Positions 16,563-25,999 of a stretch of DNA of 59,883 nucleotides are shown here, in pieces. A model generated the notes under the pieces. It saw nothing but the letters and a program-made list of their open reading frames with translations. It searched no databases and was not told where the DNA came from. Within the stretch, counting starts at the first letter, position 1. Each line of letters starts with the position of its first letter. Position numbers and translations under genes: made by a program. Source of the stretch: an uncultured Alcaligenaceae bacterium (GTDB lineage Bacteria > Pseudomonadota > Gammaproteobacteria > Burkholderiales > Burkholderiaceae_B); the NCBI GenBank assembly GCA_937952975.1, contig CALFXX010000113.1, positions 1 to 59,883 on the forward strand. The letters run 5' to 3'.

Positions 16563-18713
16563 ATGAGTTCTCAAGCGTTAGCCTCAAGCCAGCAGTATCG
16601 TTTTGCCTTTGATATTGGCGGGACGTTTACAGATTTGGTGTTGCTGGGTACCGATGGCACGATCTTTACATCAAAGGTGCTCACAGGTGCACCTGATGTC
16701 GTCATGCCGATTCGTTTAGGTCTGTTGGCCATGCTCAAAGAGCACGATTTAACTCTTGCTCAAGTCACAGACGTGGTGGTCGGGGCCACGACTGCAGTGA
16801 CTAACCTTGTGATTGAGCGTAAAGGCGCTGTCACTGGTTTGATCACCACCGAAGGTTTTCGTGATGTGATCGAGATCGCACGCGAGTTGCGCTACGACCT
16901 ATATGACCTGACTGCGCCGGGCCCAGATGCGATCGTTCCACGCGACTTGCGTGCCGAGGTGCGCGAGCGCGTCGATGCGGCCGGGCAGGTTGTGATTGAA
17001 CTGCAAGACCAAGAGGTCGAACGTGTCGTCTGTCAGTTACGAGACGCCGGCGTGCGTGCGATCGCGGTGTGCTTTTTGCATAGCTTTACCAACCCGACTC
17101 ACGAACAACGTGTCAAAGCGATCGCACAGCGTATTGCTCCAGAGCTGTCGATCTCTCTGTCGTCTGAAGTGTTGGGCGAAATTCGCGAATACGAACGCAC
17201 CGTCGCGACGGTGTTGAACGCGTGTGTGATGCCAATGGTGGGTAGCTACTTAGGGGCGATTGAAGACGGTCTGCGAGCAACAGGGCTCAAGGCGACTTTG
17301 CACATCATGCAGTCTAATGGCGGAGTCATTTCTCGCGAGCTCGGTGAGCGGATGCCGATTCGGATGCTTGAGTCAGGGCCGGCAGCGGGAGCCTTGGGGG
17401 CCGCACATTCCGCGCGCATCTCACAGACGCCGAATGTGATGGCGTTTGATATGGGAGGCACGACCGCCAAGGCTTGTTTGATTTCTAATGGGCGTCCGTC
17501 AATCACGACCGAGTTCGAAGCGGCACGTCAGCAGCGTTTTAAAAAGGGCAGCGGCTTGCCAGTTCGCTTGCCCACCATCGATTTGATCGAGATTGGTGCC
17601 GGCGGGGGGAGTATCGCTCACGTTGACACCACGGGTCTGCTCAAGGTCGGCCCTCATAGTGCTGGGTCAAGCCCTGGACCTGCGTGTTATGGGCTGGGTG
17701 GCACGCGTCCTACGGTGACCGATGCCGCGTTGGTGTTGGGTTATCTTGATCCGCAAGGGACCTTAAGCGGCGCCGTGAGTTTGCGACTCGATCTAGCTGA
17801 AAAAGCGATTGAAGAGCATGTGGCTCGCCCCTTAGGTTTGAGTGTGATCGAAGCAGCCAACGGCATCCACCGCATTGTGTGTGAGCATATGGCGGTCGCT
17901 GCAAAAATTCATGCGGTCGAAAATGGCCGTGATATTCGGCGTTACACCTTGCTTGCCTTTGGCGGCGCGGGCCCGATCCACGCGCGCGAGGTCGCACGTC
18001 GCAGTGGCTGCTCTGATTTGCTGGTGCCTGCGAATGCTGGTGTGTTTTCAGCCTTTGGGCTACTGGTTGCACCAATGAAAATGGACATGGTGCGTACGCG
18101 TTATGCGCGCTTAAGCGAGATGGACTGGCCTGCCGTTGAGTCGTTGTTGCAAGGGATGGAAGATGCTCTGAGCAAAGAATTGGCTTCAGCAGGGATCACG
18201 CCAGACCTCATCACCTTTCGCCGAAGCGCCGATATGCGTTATGTTGGTCAAGGCTTTGAAGTCGAGACCGAATTGCCTGCGCACCTGGTACAGGCAGAAC
18301 AGAGCACCATCGAGGCCTCGTTTGCTCAGGCCTATGCGGCTCGCTTTGGCGGAAAATTAGTCGGTCAGCGGGTCGAAGCAGTGAACTGGCGGGTCGAGGC
18401 TTCTGCGAGTGCGACACAGAGTGCAGACGCGCGCCGCACGCAAGGCGACGTCCCAGATACAACTGCAGGTGCAACCACAGACGCAACTGCGCCCGAGCGG
18501 TCGCGGCAAGTGTTTTTTCCGGACATTGAGGGCTTTATTCAAACCCCCGTGCTGTTGCTTGGGCAGTTGCGTACCGAGCAGCGCTACGAGGGGCCCGCCT
18601 TAGTTGAGCAATCCGGTTCGACTGTTGTGATTGGGCCGGGTGATGTCTTTACCTTAGACCTGCACGGTAACTTAAGAATTACCCTAGGCGCGCGCCTAGG
18701 TCGTGCGGCATGA
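16563..18713 (+). CDS. hyuA: Hydantoinase/oxoprolinase family subunit A
   Basis: A 716-residue member of the ATP-dependent hydantoinase A / 5-oxoprolinase / acetone carboxylase family. The N-terminal ATP-binding motif FDIGGTFTDLVLL, the second motif AFDMGGTTAK, and GAGGGSIAHVD with GPHSAGSSPGPACYG are visible. The family opens cyclic amides (hydantoins, oxoproline) or carboxylates ketones using ATP, in complex with HyuB. A low-complexity Ala/Thr stretch at about residues 620-645 precedes the final domain. Two bases separate it from preA, and the hyuB frame begins within ~20 bases of its end. Cytoplasmic. The substrate cannot be read from the sequence. Confidence 0.88.
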   Translation: MSSQALASSQQYRFAFDIGGTFTDLVLLGTDGTIFTSKVLTGAPDVVMPIRLGLLAMLKEHDLTLAQVTDVVVGATTAVTNLVIERKGAVTGLITTEGFRDVIEIARELRYDLYDLTAPGPDAIVPRDLRAEVRERVDAAGQVVIELQDQEVERVVCQLRDAGVRAIAVCFLHSFTNPTHEQRVKAIAQRIAPELSISLSSEVLGEIREYERTVATVLNACVMPMVGSYLGAIEDGLRATGLKATLHIMQSNGGVISRELGERMPIRMLESGPAAGALGAAHSARISQTPNVMAFDMGGTTAKACLISNGRPSITTEFEAARQQRFKKGSGLPVRLPTIDLIEIGAGGGSIAHVDTTGLLKVGPHSAGSSPGPACYGLGGTRPTVTDAALVLGYLDPQGTLSGAVSLRLDLAEKAIEEHVARPLGLSVIEAANGIHRIVCEHMAVAAKIHAVENGRDIRRYTLLAFGGAGPIHAREVARRSGCSDLLVPANAGVFSAFGLLVAPMKMDMVRTRYARLSEMDWPAVESLLQGMEDALSKELASAGITPDLITFRRSADMRYVGQGFEVETELPAHLVQAEQSTIEASFAQAYAARFGGKLVGQRVEAVNWRVEASASATQSADARRTQGDVPDTTAGATTDATAPERSRQVFFPDIEGFIQTPVLLLGQLRTEQRYEGPALVEQSGSTVVIGPGDVFTLDLHGNLRITLGARLGRAA

Positions 18714-18732
18714 ATCAGCCAAGGAGCGTGGC

Positions 18733-20277
18733 ATGAGCCCGATTGATCTAGAGATTTACTGGAATAGACTCATCGCGATTACCGACGAGGCCGGAGCAAC
18801 GCTCAAGCGCACCTCGTTCTCAACCGTTGTCCGAGAGTCAAACGATTTCGCGTGTGTCCTGCTTGATACCGAGGCACGCCTCGTCGCGCAATCTGCGCTG
18901 AGTATCCCAGGTTTTATCGGCACAGCACCGTTGTCGCTCAAAGGGATCTTGAAGGTGTTTCCTAAAGAGTCTTTGAAGCCGGGCGACATTTTGTTTACGA
19001 ACGATCCTTGGATCGGCACCGGCCATCTACCAGATGCCACCATGGTCGCGCCAATCTTTTTTGGTGACCGCTTGGTGTCGTTCGCGATGGCGGTTGCTCA
19101 CCTATCGGATGTGGGTGGTCGTCAGTGGTCTGCGGATGCGGGTGAAGTTTTTGAAGAGGGAATCCGGTTTCCTGTCATCAAACTCGCTGAGGCGGGTGTT
19201 TTTAACCCCTGGGTCATGCAGATGCTTGAAGCCAATGTGCGTCTGCCACAGCAGGTGCGTGGCGATATCGAGGCTCAGGTCGGTGCTTTGCGGGTGGCCG
19301 AGCGGCGCTTGAACGAGTTGCTGCAAGAATACGGTTTAAGCGATATCGACGAGATCGCAGGCGCTATTTTCAAAGCCTCTGAAGATGCGGCGTTGCGCGA
19401 ACTACGAAAAATTCCACCAGGCGTTTATCACGGCTCAGTTGAGTCTGACGGTTGGGACGAACGCATCAAAATACAGGCCAAAATTACCGTGAGCCATGAA
19501 GGTGTCACGGTAGATTACAGCGGTAGTACGGGGCAGGTCAGATTTGGCATTAATGAGACGTTTAACCACACGTACGCCTATACGATTTATCCCTTTAAGT
19601 GTTTATTGTCTCCTGGGATTCCAAATAACGATGGCTTCACCCGTTTGTTTAAGGTGATTGCGCCTGAGGGGACGATCGTCAATGCAAAGCCGCCTGCGGC
19701 CGTTGGTGCGCGTCACTTGATCGGTCACCAGTTGCAAGCTGCCGTGTTTGAGGCGTTGGCCTCGGTCATGCCTGAGCGCGTGCAGGCCGATAGTGGCACA
19801 CCGCTTTGGTCCGTCTTGATGCGCGGGGTGAACCCTGCGCTTGGTACCTCGTTCTCTAGCATCCTCTTTTTTAATGGCGGCATGGGGGCGATGCGTGATC
19901 GCGATGGGCCGCCTACTTCAGGGTTCCCGGCCAATATTTCAAACACACCGATCGAAGTTGCCGAAATGCTCTCGCCGGTGCTGTTCGGTTGCAAGAGTTT
20001 GATTGACGGCTCAGGCGGTGAGGGTGTGCATCGCGGTGGAATGGGTCAAAAAGTTTCATTTCAGTCGCGCTGGCCCGGGCGCTTACGTGTGTCTTTATTA
20101 ACCGAACGAACGCGTGTCCCTGCCAAAGGTATTGAAGGTGGGCAGGCTGGGCGTACTGGTCATGTTTTACTGAATGGCCAGGCAGTAGAACATCCAAAAG
20201 GCGTGGTGGATATGGTCGAGGGTGATGTCCTCGAGCTCGGCCTGCCAGGTGGAGGTGGTTACGGCGTCAAACCTTGA
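18733..20277 (+). CDS. hyuB: Hydantoinase/oxoprolinase family subunit B
   Basis: A 514-residue HyuB partner. Motifs typical of the family: TVVRESNDFACVLLD, GDILFTNDPWIGTGHLPD, VDYSGSTGQVRFGINET and, near the C-terminus, the glycine-rich DVLELGLPGGGGYG. I chose the ATG at 18733 because AAGGAG (18721-18726) stands 6 bases before it; an in-frame GTG at 18703 would overlap hyuA and add a non-family leader. It acts with HyuA in ATP-dependent ring opening. The TRAP binding protein gene follows after 76 bases. Confidence 0.88.
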   Translation: MSPIDLEIYWNRLIAITDEAGATLKRTSFSTVVRESNDFACVLLDTEARLVAQSALSIPGFIGTAPLSLKGILKVFPKESLKPGDILFTNDPWIGTGHLPDATMVAPIFFGDRLVSFAMAVAHLSDVGGRQWSADAGEVFEEGIRFPVIKLAEAGVFNPWVMQMLEANVRLPQQVRGDIEAQVGALRVAERRLNELLQEYGLSDIDEIAGAIFKASEDAALRELRKIPPGVYHGSVESDGWDERIKIQAKITVSHEGVTVDYSGSTGQVRFGINETFNHTYAYTIYPFKCLLSPGIPNNDGFTRLFKVIAPEGTIVNAKPPAAVGARHLIGHQLQAAVFEALASVMPERVQADSGTPLWSVLMRGVNPALGTSFSSILFFNGGMGAMRDRDGPPTSGFPANISNTPIEVAEMLSPVLFGCKSLIDGSGGEGVHRGGMGQKVSFQSRWPGRLRVSLLTERTRVPAKGIEGGQAGRTGHVLLNGQAVEHPKGVVDMVEGDVLELGLPGGGGYGVKP

Positions 20278-20353
20278 AGCCGCAATGTGTACAGTTGTTG
20301 ATCTTTATTTGACCTATCAGTATGCTCACTTAACTTCTCTCTAGGGGATTCGC

Positions 20354-21448
20354 ATGCAACGACGTCGTTTTCTTACCAAAACTGCTACAGCCGCCGGCGC
20401 TAGTCTAGCCGCGATCGGCGCACCTGCCTTCGCGCAAACAAATCCTACGGTCAAATGGCGCATGTCAACCAGTTGGCCCAAAGGGCTCGACACGATTTAT
20501 GGCTCAGCTGAAGAGCTTGGCAAACGTGTTGCCCAATTGACTGATGGCAAGTTTGAGATTCGCGTCTTTGCAGGCGGTGAAATCATGCCGGCACCACAGA
20601 GCATGGATGGCGTGAGTAACGGTACAGTCGAGTGCAATCACACGTTGAGCACATACTTTATCGGCAAAAATACCGCCCTGACTTTTGATACTGGTTTGAG
20701 TTATGGCTTGAATGCGCGCCAGCACAATGCCTGGCTGATGTATGGCGGTGGTTTGGCACTCGTGCGCGAAGTCTACAAAAAGTACAACATTATTAATTTC
20801 ACCTGCGGCAACGTGGGTGTACAAATGGGCGGTTGGTATCGCAAAGAGATTAAGTCGTTGGCCGATCTTCAGGGCTTAAAGATTCGTATCGGCGGGATCG
20901 GTGGCATGGTGCTTTCAAAGCTTGGAGCAGTGCCGCAGCAAATTCCACCCGCCGATATTTATTCATCTCTTGAGAAAGGAACGATTGACGCCGCTGAGTG
21001 GATTGGCCCCTATGACGATGAAAAGCTTGGCTTGAATAAAGTCGCGCCTTACTACTATGCACCCGGTTGGTTTGAGGGGAGCGCGTCGATTACAACGATG
21101 GTCAATGACAAGGCATTTGCAGCACTGCCACCTGCGTATCAAGCTGCCTTCGAAGTCGCCTGTAATGAGCAAACACTCAAGATGCTTGCAAATTATGATG
21201 CTAAAAATCCAGAGGCGTTGCGTAAGCTGATTGGTGGCGGCGCCAAAGTGAACTTGTTCTCTAAAGATGTGATGGACGCGACTTACCAAGCTTCGCAAGA
21301 GCTCTGGAAAGAGCTTTCCGCTAAAAATCCAGATTTCGCAACCATCTTCCCTGAGTGGCAGAAATTTCAGCAAAGCGAAGCCAGCTGGTTCCGCCTGTCT
21401 GAAGCGACGCTTGATAATTACACCTACGCAGCCGTCAACCGTCGTTGA
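20354..21448 (+). CDS. TRAP transporter substrate-binding protein, DctP/TakP type, without its membrane subunits
   Basis: A 364-residue periplasmic binding protein. It begins with a twin-arginine-like signal (QRRRFLTKTATAAGAS, cleavage after AFAQ). The fold signature includes WRMSTSWPKGLDTIYGSAEEL, the ligand arginine region LKIRIGGIGG and GTIDAAEWIGPYDDEKLG, as in the branch that binds small carboxylates such as 2-oxo acids. DctQ and DctM membrane subunits are not adjacent; it must use a transporter encoded elsewhere or act as a sensor. Its position between hyuB and coxL suggests uptake of the pathway substrate. Confidence 0.85.
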   Translation: MQRRRFLTKTATAAGASLAAIGAPAFAQTNPTVKWRMSTSWPKGLDTIYGSAEELGKRVAQLTDGKFEIRVFAGGEIMPAPQSMDGVSNGTVECNHTLSTYFIGKNTALTFDTGLSYGLNARQHNAWLMYGGGLALVREVYKKYNIINFTCGNVGVQMGGWYRKEIKSLADLQGLKIRIGGIGGMVLSKLGAVPQQIPPADIYSSLEKGTIDAAEWIGPYDDEKLGLNKVAPYYYAPGWFEGSASITTMVNDKAFAALPPAYQAAFEVACNEQTLKMLANYDAKNPEALRKLIGGGAKVNLFSKDVMDATYQASQELWKELSAKNPDFATIFPEWQKFQQSEASWFRLSEATLDNYTYAAVNRR

Positions 21449-21484
21449 TTGTGTGTGAAACCTTGTTTGAATAGAGCGTGAAGC

Positions 21485-23854
21485 ATGGGACATCCAGGTA
21501 ACACCGCGAGCATGAAGCCTCAGGGGATTGGGGCAAGGGTCTTGCGTAAAGAAGATGATCGTCATCTGCATGGTAAAGCCAATTTTGTTGCAGATATGGT
21601 GATGCCTGGATTATCTGAAGTCGCTTTTATGCGTAGTCCGTTGGCTCACGCACGACTGACTGCTATTGAGATTGCTGCGGCAAGCCAAGACGCGGTGTTT
21701 ACTCGAGCACACTTAACTGACGTGCTCGATATTGCGGCTGATTCGTCGTTGCCAACCTATCAGTTGTCGGCGCATCCTCCTTTGGCGCGAGACAAAGTAC
21801 GGTTTGTCGGTGAGCCGATTGTCATGGGTGTTGCGCCCACGCGGGCCGAGGCTGAAGATCTGCTTGAAACCGTGCAGGTGCAGTACCAAGAGTTGCCTGC
21901 CTACGCTGACGTGTCAAGCGCCATGCAAGCCTCTGAAAATCTGGTGCATGAGCACTGGAAAGACAATGCCTTCGTGACCTTGTCGATTGATAAAAACTTT
22001 GACGCCTTAGCTGCAAAGGCCGAGGTTGTTGTTCACCGAAAGATGAGTCTCTCGCGCCAGTGCATGGTGCCGCTTGAAGGAAAAGCCGTACTTGCCTATT
22101 GGGATCATCAGGCAAATCAGCTGGTGGTGATCAGTGCGACCCAAGTGCCTCATCTCATCCGGACGGCACTGGCTCAGTATTTGCAGATGGACCAGGGTCA
22201 GGTACGCGTGATTTCGCCGGATGTGGGTGGAGCCTTTGGCTACAAGTGCGTGCTGCAACAAGAAGAGTTGTGCGTGGCCTGGCTCGCCAAGACCTATCGA
22301 AAACCGTTTCGCTATCTTGAAGATCGCCGAGAGCATCTGATCGCTGGTGCGAATACGCGCGAACATCATTACGAGATGACCGCTTACGCCGATCGTCGTG
22401 GGCGCTTATTGGCGTTGGACGCGAAGATTACGATTGATGGCGGTGCTTATTCTGTTTGGCCTTTTACCATTGGAATTGAGCCGGGTCAGGCGATCGGTAA
22501 TTTGCCCGGCCCTTATGCCTTTGACGGTTATCGTTGCGTCACGCAATGCGTTGCCACAAACAAGCCAGGCTTCGTGCCCTACCGGGGCGTTGCTCGCACG
22601 GGGGTGTGTTTTGCGATGGAGTTAACGCTCAATGCGCTTGCGCTTGAGGTGGGTCGCGAGCCTTGGGAGATTCGCCTTGAGAATCTTGTTCAGCCCGAGC
22701 AAATGCCTTATGTGAACGTGGCCAATAAACACTTTGATAGCGGTGATTATCCGGCGAGTGTTCGACGTGCGCTTGAAATGATCAATGTCAAAGCAGTGCG
22801 TGCGCGCCAACAGCAAGGCGAGGCTGATGGGCGCTTAATCGGCGTCGGTCTGGCAACATACACCGAACAGTCTGCGCATGGTACCTCGGTGTTTGCAGCC
22901 TGGGGAATGCCCATTGTGCCCGGCTTTGATCAGGCGATGGTGCGCATGACACCTGATGGTGGTCTTGAAATCAGAGTGGGGGTGCATTCGCACGGACAAG
23001 GGATGGAAACTACCTTTGCACAGATTGCTCACGAGGTCTTAGGCATCGAACTGTCTAAAATGCGCGTCATGCATGGCGATACGGGACAAACGCCTTATTC
23101 AAGTGGTACCTACGCATCACGCTCTCTGGTGATGTCTGGTGGGGCCGTCTCGCAGGCCTGTCAAAAACTCTTGCCGCAATTGTTAAAAATTGGAGCGCAT
23201 CTGTTGGGTGCCGCGGTGACCGAGGTCACGCTTGAGGGCGATTCAGTTTGTTGCAACGGACGCCGAGTTTCCTTAAGCGAAATAGCAAATGCCTGGTATC
23301 TCAGCCCGCAGCTTTTGCCACCTGATGTCGATCCGGTAGGCCTCGAGGCCACCGTAGGTTATAAGCCTCGTGTCGATACTGGTGCGTTTAGTTATGCCAC
23401 CCACGCAGCGTTGGTCGCGGTCGATCCAAAAATGGGCGGTGTTGAAATTTTAGATTATGTGGTGGTTGAAGACTGCGGCGTACTCGTCAACCCCATGGTG
23501 GTTGAAGGGCAAACCATCGGTGGGGTCGCACAAGGCATTGGCACGGCGCTCTATGAAGAAATGCGCTACGACCAGTTTGCGCAACCATTAGCTTCAACCC
23601 TTGCAGACTATGTGATGCCCGGTGCCACTGAAGTCCCGAATATTCGGATGGATCATTTTGAAACGCCTTCGCCTCACACAGAGTTTGGTGCCAAAGGTAT
23701 GGGCGAGGGGGGGGCGATTGCACCACCCGCTGCAATTTTTGGTGCGGTCAATGATGCCTTACGCAGAGTCGGTGCCGCTGAGTTGGCGCGTACACCATTG
23801 ACACCGCGACGCGTGCTCGAGGCCCTTGAGCAAAAAACAGGTGTTGTGCAATGA
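21485..23854 (+). CDS. CoxL-like molybdopterin-binding subunit of a xanthine oxidase family hydroxylase
   Basis: A 789-residue catalytic subunit of a three-component molybdenum hydroxylase (CO dehydrogenase / xanthine dehydrogenase family). Motifs: VRFVGEPIVMGVA, DVGGAFGYKC, GAYSVWPFT, HSHGQGMETTFAQIA and EFGAKGMGEGGAIAPPA with the catalytic glutamate. The active-site loop reads YRGVARTGV, not the AYxCSFR loop of true aerobic CO dehydrogenase, so CO is an unlikely substrate. No signal peptide, so cytoplasmic, unlike the IorB enzymes earlier in the window. The stop overlaps the coxM-like gene by 4 bases. An alternative start at 21512 would remove only nine residues. Confidence 0.88.
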   Translation: MGHPGNTASMKPQGIGARVLRKEDDRHLHGKANFVADMVMPGLSEVAFMRSPLAHARLTAIEIAAASQDAVFTRAHLTDVLDIAADSSLPTYQLSAHPPLARDKVRFVGEPIVMGVAPTRAEAEDLLETVQVQYQELPAYADVSSAMQASENLVHEHWKDNAFVTLSIDKNFDALAAKAEVVVHRKMSLSRQCMVPLEGKAVLAYWDHQANQLVVISATQVPHLIRTALAQYLQMDQGQVRVISPDVGGAFGYKCVLQQEELCVAWLAKTYRKPFRYLEDRREHLIAGANTREHHYEMTAYADRRGRLLALDAKITIDGGAYSVWPFTIGIEPGQAIGNLPGPYAFDGYRCVTQCVATNKPGFVPYRGVARTGVCFAMELTLNALALEVGREPWEIRLENLVQPEQMPYVNVANKHFDSGDYPASVRRALEMINVKAVRARQQQGEADGRLIGVGLATYTEQSAHGTSVFAAWGMPIVPGFDQAMVRMTPDGGLEIRVGVHSHGQGMETTFAQIAHEVLGIELSKMRVMHGDTGQTPYSSGTYASRSLVMSGGAVSQACQKLLPQLLKIGAHLLGAAVTEVTLEGDSVCCNGRRVSLSEIANAWYLSPQLLPPDVDPVGLEATVGYKPRVDTGAFSYATHAALVAVDPKMGGVEILDYVVVEDCGVLVNPMVVEGQTIGGVAQGIGTALYEEMRYDQFAQPLASTLADYVMPGATEVPNIRMDHFETPSPHTEFGAKGMGEGGAIAPPAAIFGAVNDALRRVGAAELARTPLTPRRVLEALEQKTGVVQ

Positions 23855-24696
23855 AGGCGGCACAGTTCGACTATGTCAAACCGGCAACACTTGCCGATGC
23901 TATGCAAAAGTTGACTCAGGCTGGCGATCAGGCGAAGTTAATGGCTGGTAGCCAATCGCTGGGCCCGATGCTGAATTTACGACTGGCGCGGCCTGCGCAG
24001 GTGCTTGACGTATCGCGTTTACATGAACTGCGCCAGGTTGAATTGAGTGAGGGGTGCGTGCGTATCGGGGCGTCAGTGACACACGCCGAGATTGAAGATG
24101 GCGATTTTGAACTGTTGCGTGGGCATCCGGTGCAAGAAGTTGCGGCGCGTATCGCCTATCGGTCAGTGCGCAATCGAGGTACGGTGGGTGGAAGCCTTGC
24201 CCATGCGGATCCCGCGGCTGATTGGATCCTTGCTGCGCGTGCGCTCAATGCGCAGGTTGAAGTGTGTGCCTTTGAACAAGCACCGCGTTTAATCGCGATG
24301 CAAGATTTCATGTTGGCGGCTTACACCACAGTGTTAGGCGAAGGTGAGGTGATCACCGCCCTGCACGTGCCATTGTTCAGCGCGCAAGCCCGCTGGGGTT
24401 ATTACAAGTTTTGTCGTAAAACGGGCGAGTTTGCCGAGGCCAGTTGTGCCGCCTACTTTGAGCCGGCGACGCAGACGGCTCAAATTATTGTGGGGGCCTT
24501 AGATGGTGCACCCGTCGCACTTGAGGGGCTTGCTCGCGAGGTTGCACGAGGTGGCGCGTCGGCTGCCTCTGACGCTGCGATTGAGGCTGCCCTCAAAGAG
24601 GCGATCGATCAACTTGATGTACTTGGGCGTCGCATGGCTGCCGCCGCCGTGACGCGCTGTCTTGCGCAGATATTTGAAGCGAGAACACGCACATGA
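23851..24696 (+). CDS. CoxM-like FAD-binding subunit
   Basis: A 281-residue FAD-binding subunit of the same hydroxylase. FAD motifs AGSQSLGPMLNLRL and TVGGSLAHADPAAD are both present. It passes electrons from the iron-sulfur subunit to the final acceptor, probably NAD or a quinone. It overlaps both neighbours by 4 bases, which fixes the subunit set as L-M-S(G). Confidence 0.9.
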   Translation: MKAAQFDYVKPATLADAMQKLTQAGDQAKLMAGSQSLGPMLNLRLARPAQVLDVSRLHELRQVELSEGCVRIGASVTHAEIEDGDFELLRGHPVQEVAARIAYRSVRNRGTVGGSLAHADPAADWILAARALNAQVEVCAFEQAPRLIAMQDFMLAAYTTVLGEGEVITALHVPLFSAQARWGYYKFCRKTGEFAEASCAAYFEPATQTAQIIVGALDGAPVALEGLAREVARGGASAASDAAIEAALKEAIDQLDVLGRRMAAAAVTRCLAQIFEARTRT

Positions 24697-25940
24697 AGGC
24701 CCTGACCTTAACCGTCAACGGAAACTCTGTTCAAAAGACTGTCTCTGACCGAACCCATTTGGGTGACTTCCTACGCGACGTCGTTCAACTCACGGGTACA
24801 CATCTTGGCTGCGAGCACGGCGTTTGTGGCGCTTGTACCGTGCTGCTCGATGGCGAGCCCGTCAGAGCTTGTATTACCTACGCCGTTGCGTGTGAAGGTC
24901 GAACCATCACAACGATAGAGGGATATGAGCATGATCCAGTGATGGCGCGCTTGCGTGCTGCTTTCAATGTGCATCACGCTCTGCAGTGCGGCTACTGCAC
25001 GCCTGGCATGCTCGCGACGGCTCGCGATATTATTTTGCGGCTGCCAAACGCCGACGAGCAGCGCGTTCGTATTGAGCTTGCAGGCAATTTGTGCCGCTGT
25101 ACTGGTTATATGGGAATTGTGTCGGCAATTTTGGCCGTGTTGCAAGATCTGCGCGAGCAGCCTGATGCTCAGGTGCAAGCATTGCGTATGGCGATGGTAA
25201 AGGGGGGCGCACAGTCAGTTGGTGCCTCTGAAACTTTACAAAGTTTCACGAGCTTCGAGGCCAAGCGTCGTGTTGAACAAAACCCTGAGTCAAGTACCTT
25301 GACACGTGACGCCGCTCAATTTCAAGATCGTCAAGCGACGCAGCAAACAACGCAGCAATCGGTGCAGCAACAGGCGCAGCAAAAAGGCACGAAGGTTCAC
25401 GCTGCGTTTGAGGTTCCGTTCAGTGTTGAAGATGTTTGGTCTTTTATGTCTGACTTAAACGCTGTTGCGAGTTGCTTGCCCGGCGCACAGATTGAGAGTG
25501 AAACGCCCGAGCAGGTCGCCGGTAAGATCTCGGTCAAGTTTGGCCCGATGGCTGCAACCTTTAAGGGCAACGCAACTATTGAGCGTGATCCAACGCAACG
25601 CAGTGCAGTCTTAAAAGGGGCTGGCCAGGATTCGGTGAGTCAGTCGCGTGCAACCGGCGATGTACGCTATCAACTCGAAGCGCTCGGTGCTTCGAGTACG
25701 CGTGTCGCTGTGGATTTAATCTATACCTTGCAAGGACCTCTGGCACAGTTTTCTCGCTCTGGCTTAGTGCAAGAGTTCGTCAAACGGATGGTCGCGGATT
25801 TTGGTAAGAACGTGGCGCAGCGCTTGGCGAGTCCTGAAAACGTAGCGCCGCCTCAGGCAGCAGCAATCAATCCCGTTGCCTTACTGTTCAGTATTGTGTG
25901 GCAAAAAATTAAAAATTTATTCGGAGCGCGTCAACAGTAG
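24693..25940 (+). CDS. Fusion of CoxS-like 2Fe-2S subunit with a CoxG/SRPBCC domain
   Basis: A 415-residue fusion. Residues 1-155 are a complete iron-sulfur subunit with C40, C45, C48, C60 and C99, C102, C134, C136. A linker (about 165-232) ends in a Gln-rich stretch. Residues 235-380 form a CoxG-type SRPBCC domain (VHAAFEVPFSVEDVWSFMSDL, VASCLPGA, DFGKNVAQRL), and the last ~25 residues (NPVALLFSIVWQKIKNLFG) look amphipathic and could touch the membrane. In the CO dehydrogenase system CoxG is a separate protein that helps anchor the enzyme at the membrane. The fusion would give this enzyme a built-in anchor at 1:1 stoichiometry. No frameshift or internal stop marks the junction. A terminator-like hairpin follows. 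Confidence 0.85.
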   Translation: MKALTLTVNGNSVQKTVSDRTHLGDFLRDVVQLTGTHLGCEHGVCGACTVLLDGEPVRACITYAVACEGRTITTIEGYEHDPVMARLRAAFNVHHALQCGYCTPGMLATARDIILRLPNADEQRVRIELAGNLCRCTGYMGIVSAILAVLQDLREQPDAQVQALRMAMVKGGAQSVGASETLQSFTSFEAKRRVEQNPESSTLTRDAAQFQDRQATQQTTQQSVQQQAQQKGTKVHAAFEVPFSVEDVWSFMSDLNAVASCLPGAQIESETPEQVAGKISVKFGPMAATFKGNATIERDPTQRSAVLKGAGQDSVSQSRATGDVRYQLEALGASSTRVAVDLIYTLQGPLAQFSRSGLVQEFVKRMVADFGKNVAQRLASPENVAPPQAAAINPVALLFSIVWQKIKNLFGARQQ

Positions 25941-25943
25941 CAA

Positions 25944-25969
25944 AGCGTGCTGCCCTTACGTAGCACGCT
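25944..25969. terminator. Hairpin terminator between convergent genes
   Basis: AGCGTGCT (25944-25951) and AGCACGCT (25962-25969) form a perfect 8-bp stem with a 10-base loop. It begins 4 bases after the coxSG-like stop and is followed by CTTTAA; the flanking AA before and CTTT after can extend pairing. It lies between that gene and the convergent phosphatase gene, so it probably ends transcription from the left and perhaps from both sides. Confidence 0.6.
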
Positions 25970-25999
25970 CTTTAACTCGGCAGTGTGTGCCGTCGATGG

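Noticed and set aside
20318..20331. CAGTAT sequence before the TRAP gene as another MarR site
   Set aside because: Only the left part resembles the repeat before marR; the GTATACGA core is not kept.
21485..25940. Genuine aerobic CO dehydrogenase
   Set aside because: The active-site loop is YRGVARTGV rather than the AYxCSFR loop of form I CoxL, and no coxDEF maturation genes follow.
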